NCBI GenBank assembly: GCA_944386165.1
Contig: CALXAA010000010.1
Span: 1 to 52,982, forward strand
DNA: 52,982 bases
Source of the DNA: an uncultured Clostridia bacterium
GTDB taxonomy: Bacteria; Bacillota; Clostridia; TANB77; CAG-508
Direction: 5' to 3'
This document shows positions 51,820 through 52,982 of this stretch, piece after piece (the first letter of the stretch is position 1; each line of letters opens with the position of its first letter). Position numbers and translations under genes: made by a program. Below the pieces are notes generated by a model. That model did no database searches, was not told the origin of the DNA, and saw nothing but the letters and a program-made list of their open reading frames with translations.

Positions 51820-52764
51820 ATGAGTTCATTATGTATAAAAACAAATAATGAAAATATTTTAAAATATCTACAAAACGAATTCAAAGATTTTAACATGTTA
51901 AATGTTTTTTATTCTTGTAATGAATTCAAAAATTATAAAAATATAATAATCCATTATAAAGGTGTTGATAATGAGCTTTTTTATACAAAACTTGCAACTA
52001 TTTTTAGCTATTTAGTAATTGATAATTTTGAAAATAAAATAGTAAAAAACATTTTATTATCAAATTATTTTTACTTTGATAATTATGAATTAGAAAAAAT
52101 TTTAGAACTTTGTGAAGAAAATATTTGTGATGATAGCGAATTTTCATTTCAAAATAGGCAAATGCTTTTGTTTGACGCTTTTTATGACTATATTTCTACA
52201 CACAAGTCAATAATTTTAACAGGATTTATAAATTTTCGTTTAACTAATTATAGAAACTTATTGAATGAACTAATAGATTTTTCAGTTAATGAATTTATTA
52301 TAGAAAAAGAATATTTAGAATTTGTTTCCTTGCTTAAATTATATATAAATTCTCAGCTTCCATTAACCCCTATTCTCCACCTTGTTTCTTCTGATTTTGG
52401 AATAATAATTTTAGATAAAGATTTGAATATTGTTGAAGTTAATAAAAATATTGAAAATACAAAGTATTTGTCTGATATTTCTTTTTCTGAAAATGATTAT
52501 GTTTTAAATACTATAATTAATTTGTTGCCAAAAAAGATCTTTTTACATTTGCCTAAAATTTCTATAAATAATTTTGAGTTTATTAATACTTTGAAATTGA
52601 TTTTTGAAAATCGTATTGAGATTTGTAATGATTGTAATATTTGCAATTTATATAAAAATATAAATTCCTTTGAACAAAAACGGGAATTTTTAAAGCCCAC
52701 AGGACTTAAGTTTTCCGTACTACTTAATATGAAAAATTCTCCAAAATTATTTGACAAATATTAA
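51820..52764 (+). CDS. ytxC: Putative sporulation protein YtxC
   Basis: 314 aa from the ATG at 51820, the codon best spaced from AGAAAGG; a GTG directly before it is the alternative. The sequence is mixed helix and strand, with FYTKLATIFSYLVIDNFENKIVKNIL, FDAFYDYISTHKSIILTGFINFRLTNYRNLLNELID and FIIEKEYLEFVSLLKLYINSQ in the YtxC pattern. A CNDCNICNLYKN cluster near the C-terminus (about 272-283) could bind a metal. YtxC is reported as a sporulation-associated protein without a known biochemical role. The gene is autonomous; its last codons contain the promoter of the small RNA region that follows. Confidence 0.78.
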   Translation: MSSLCIKTNNENILKYLQNEFKDFNMLNVFYSCNEFKNYKNIIIHYKGVDNELFYTKLATIFSYLVIDNFENKIVKNILLSNYFYFDNYELEKILELCEENICDDSEFSFQNRQMLLFDAFYDYISTHKSIILTGFINFRLTNYRNLLNELIDFSVNEFIIEKEYLEFVSLLKLYINSQLPLTPILHLVSSDFGIIILDKDLNIVEVNKNIENTKYLSDISFSENDYVLNTIINLLPKKIFLHLPKISINNFEFINTLKLIFENRIEICNDCNICNLYKNINSFEQKREFLKPTGLKFSVLLNMKNSPKLFDKY

Positions 52765-52779
52765 AAATAATGCTATACT
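52751..52779 (+). promoter_or_regulatory. Sigma-A promoter inside the 3' end of ytxC
   Basis: TTGACA at 52751-52756, a 17-bp spacer, TATACT at 52774-52779. It points away from ytxC into the non-coding stretch at 52787-52905. Confidence 0.78.
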
Positions 52780-52786
52780 AATAATA

Positions 52787-52852
52787 GCTTAAGTGAATGT
52801 AGCCGTTCATTGAGCAACACCAGATATGTGGTAGTGACACATATCTTTTTTT
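52787..52852 (+). ncRNA. Candidate small RNA of about 65 nt with its own terminator
   Basis: Downstream of a near-consensus promoter, the predicted transcript has a first hairpin TGAATG-TAGC-CGTTCA (one G-U pair), a single-stranded linker TTGAGCAACACC, and a terminator hairpin AGATATGTG-GTAGTGA-CACATATCT (52822-52846) followed by seven T. No reading frame is present. It could also be just the ytxC terminator with a chance promoter. I found no match to an RNA family I know. Confidence 0.55.
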
Positions 52853-52866
52853 GTGCATAAAATAAA

Positions 52867-52889
52867 CAGAGCAGGTAGTGACTGCTCTG
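52867..52889. repeat. Second hairpin with the same GTAGTGA loop
   Basis: CAGAGCAG at 52867-52874 pairs with CTGCTCTG at 52882-52889 around GTAGTGA (52875-52881), the same loop as the hairpin at 52822-52846 though the stems differ. On the minus strand GTTTATTTT follows, so it may end the gene entering from the right. Confidence 0.7.
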
Positions 52890-52890
52890 A

Positions 52891-52904
52891 ACTGAAAATT
52901 CAGT
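52891..52904. terminator. Short hairpin ACTGAA-AA-TTCAGT
   Basis: A 6-bp stem at 52891-52904 with TTTTAATT on its plus-strand side. It lies directly beyond the stop codon of the partial gene at the right edge. Confidence 0.35.
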
Positions 52905-52905
52905 T

Positions 52906-52982
52906 TTAATTGACTGAAAAATTAATTCCTCTTGCTACAATATCTTTCATATTTTCTATTAAATCATCTATTTCTTTTGGAG
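52906..52982 (-). CDS. 3' end of an unidentified gene entering from the right
   Basis: On the minus strand a frame is open from the window edge to a TAA at 52908-52906; its last residues read PKEIDDLIENMKDIVARGINFSVN. Only 25 codons are visible, too few to assign a family. Two hairpins follow it, consistent with a gene end. Confidence 0.5.
   Translation of the reverse strand, partial: PKEIDDLIENMKDIVARGINFSVN

Overview
The window comes from a very AT-rich, endospore-forming, Gram-positive bacterium of the Clostridia type. Evidence: a spoVAC-spoVAD-spoVAE operon and a YtxC-like sporulation gene, strong AAGGAGG-type ribosome binding sites, an LPNTG sortase signal, a T-box leader, an L20-type infC leader, and a Gram-positive type IV pilus operon without a secretin. 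No species can be named from the sequence; an uncultured gut Clostridia lineage is my inference.

Layout. 1-2300 is a mobile or foreign patch: an IS21-family element whose istA and istB are fused in frame by a deletion, the 5' half of a group II intron sitting directly behind a terminator hairpin, and a secreted VanX-like dipeptidase gene with far higher G+C than its surroundings. 2444-8817 (minus strand) is a surface-glycan block (GtrII- and GT39-type glycosyltransferases, a YwaF/TMEM164-type membrane protein, two unknowns) plus a VanW-domain protein. 8934-9381 holds a small membrane protein and rpmE. 9395-12599 encodes a dockerin-bearing cell-wall glucosaminidase and, downstream, a membrane-anchored protein with a cohesin-like domain. 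12794-19795 (plus) carries a U32 peptidase-family protein, a tiny Cys-rich protein, an LPNTG-anchored vWA protein, tRNA-Trp, a frameshifted M23 peptidase and rqcH. 19891-28752 (minus) holds T-box/DUF1653/ileS, a folate operon (folA, fhs, a divergent PAP2 protein, xseB and a large pilin-like protein) and hup. 28870-31614 has a SpoVB/MurJ-like flippase and rplM-rpsI. 31687-41467 (minus) is the type IV pilus operon: PilM-PilN fusion, PilO, PilP-like, two paralogous pilins, prepilin peptidase, minor pilin, PilB, PilT, PilC. 41672-43582 is spoVA. 43676-47028 (minus) holds guaB, a HAD nucleotidase and infC-rpmI-rplT. 47394-48524 is an unknown propeller-like protein. 48885-51690 pairs a DUF4912 protein with a GH57 enzyme. 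51820-52764 is ytxC, followed by a promoter and two hairpins that share the same loop.

Main threads. (1) A predicted cohesin-dockerin pair that would tether a peptidoglycan hydrolase to the membrane. (2) A complete compact pilus machine with a PilM-PilN fusion, a non-canonical prepilin peptidase and an orphan giant pilin-like protein outside the operon. (3) Readable RNA control: a T-box, an infC attenuator with an AUA start codon, an rplM leader and a possible new small RNA at the right edge. (4) Two dispersed repeat families, one of them a 28-bp perfect palindrome whose two copies differ by a compensated base pair.

Coordinates of starts were re-chosen by ribosome binding site where the longest reading frame began too early. 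Homology calls are from recognition of motifs, without database searches.
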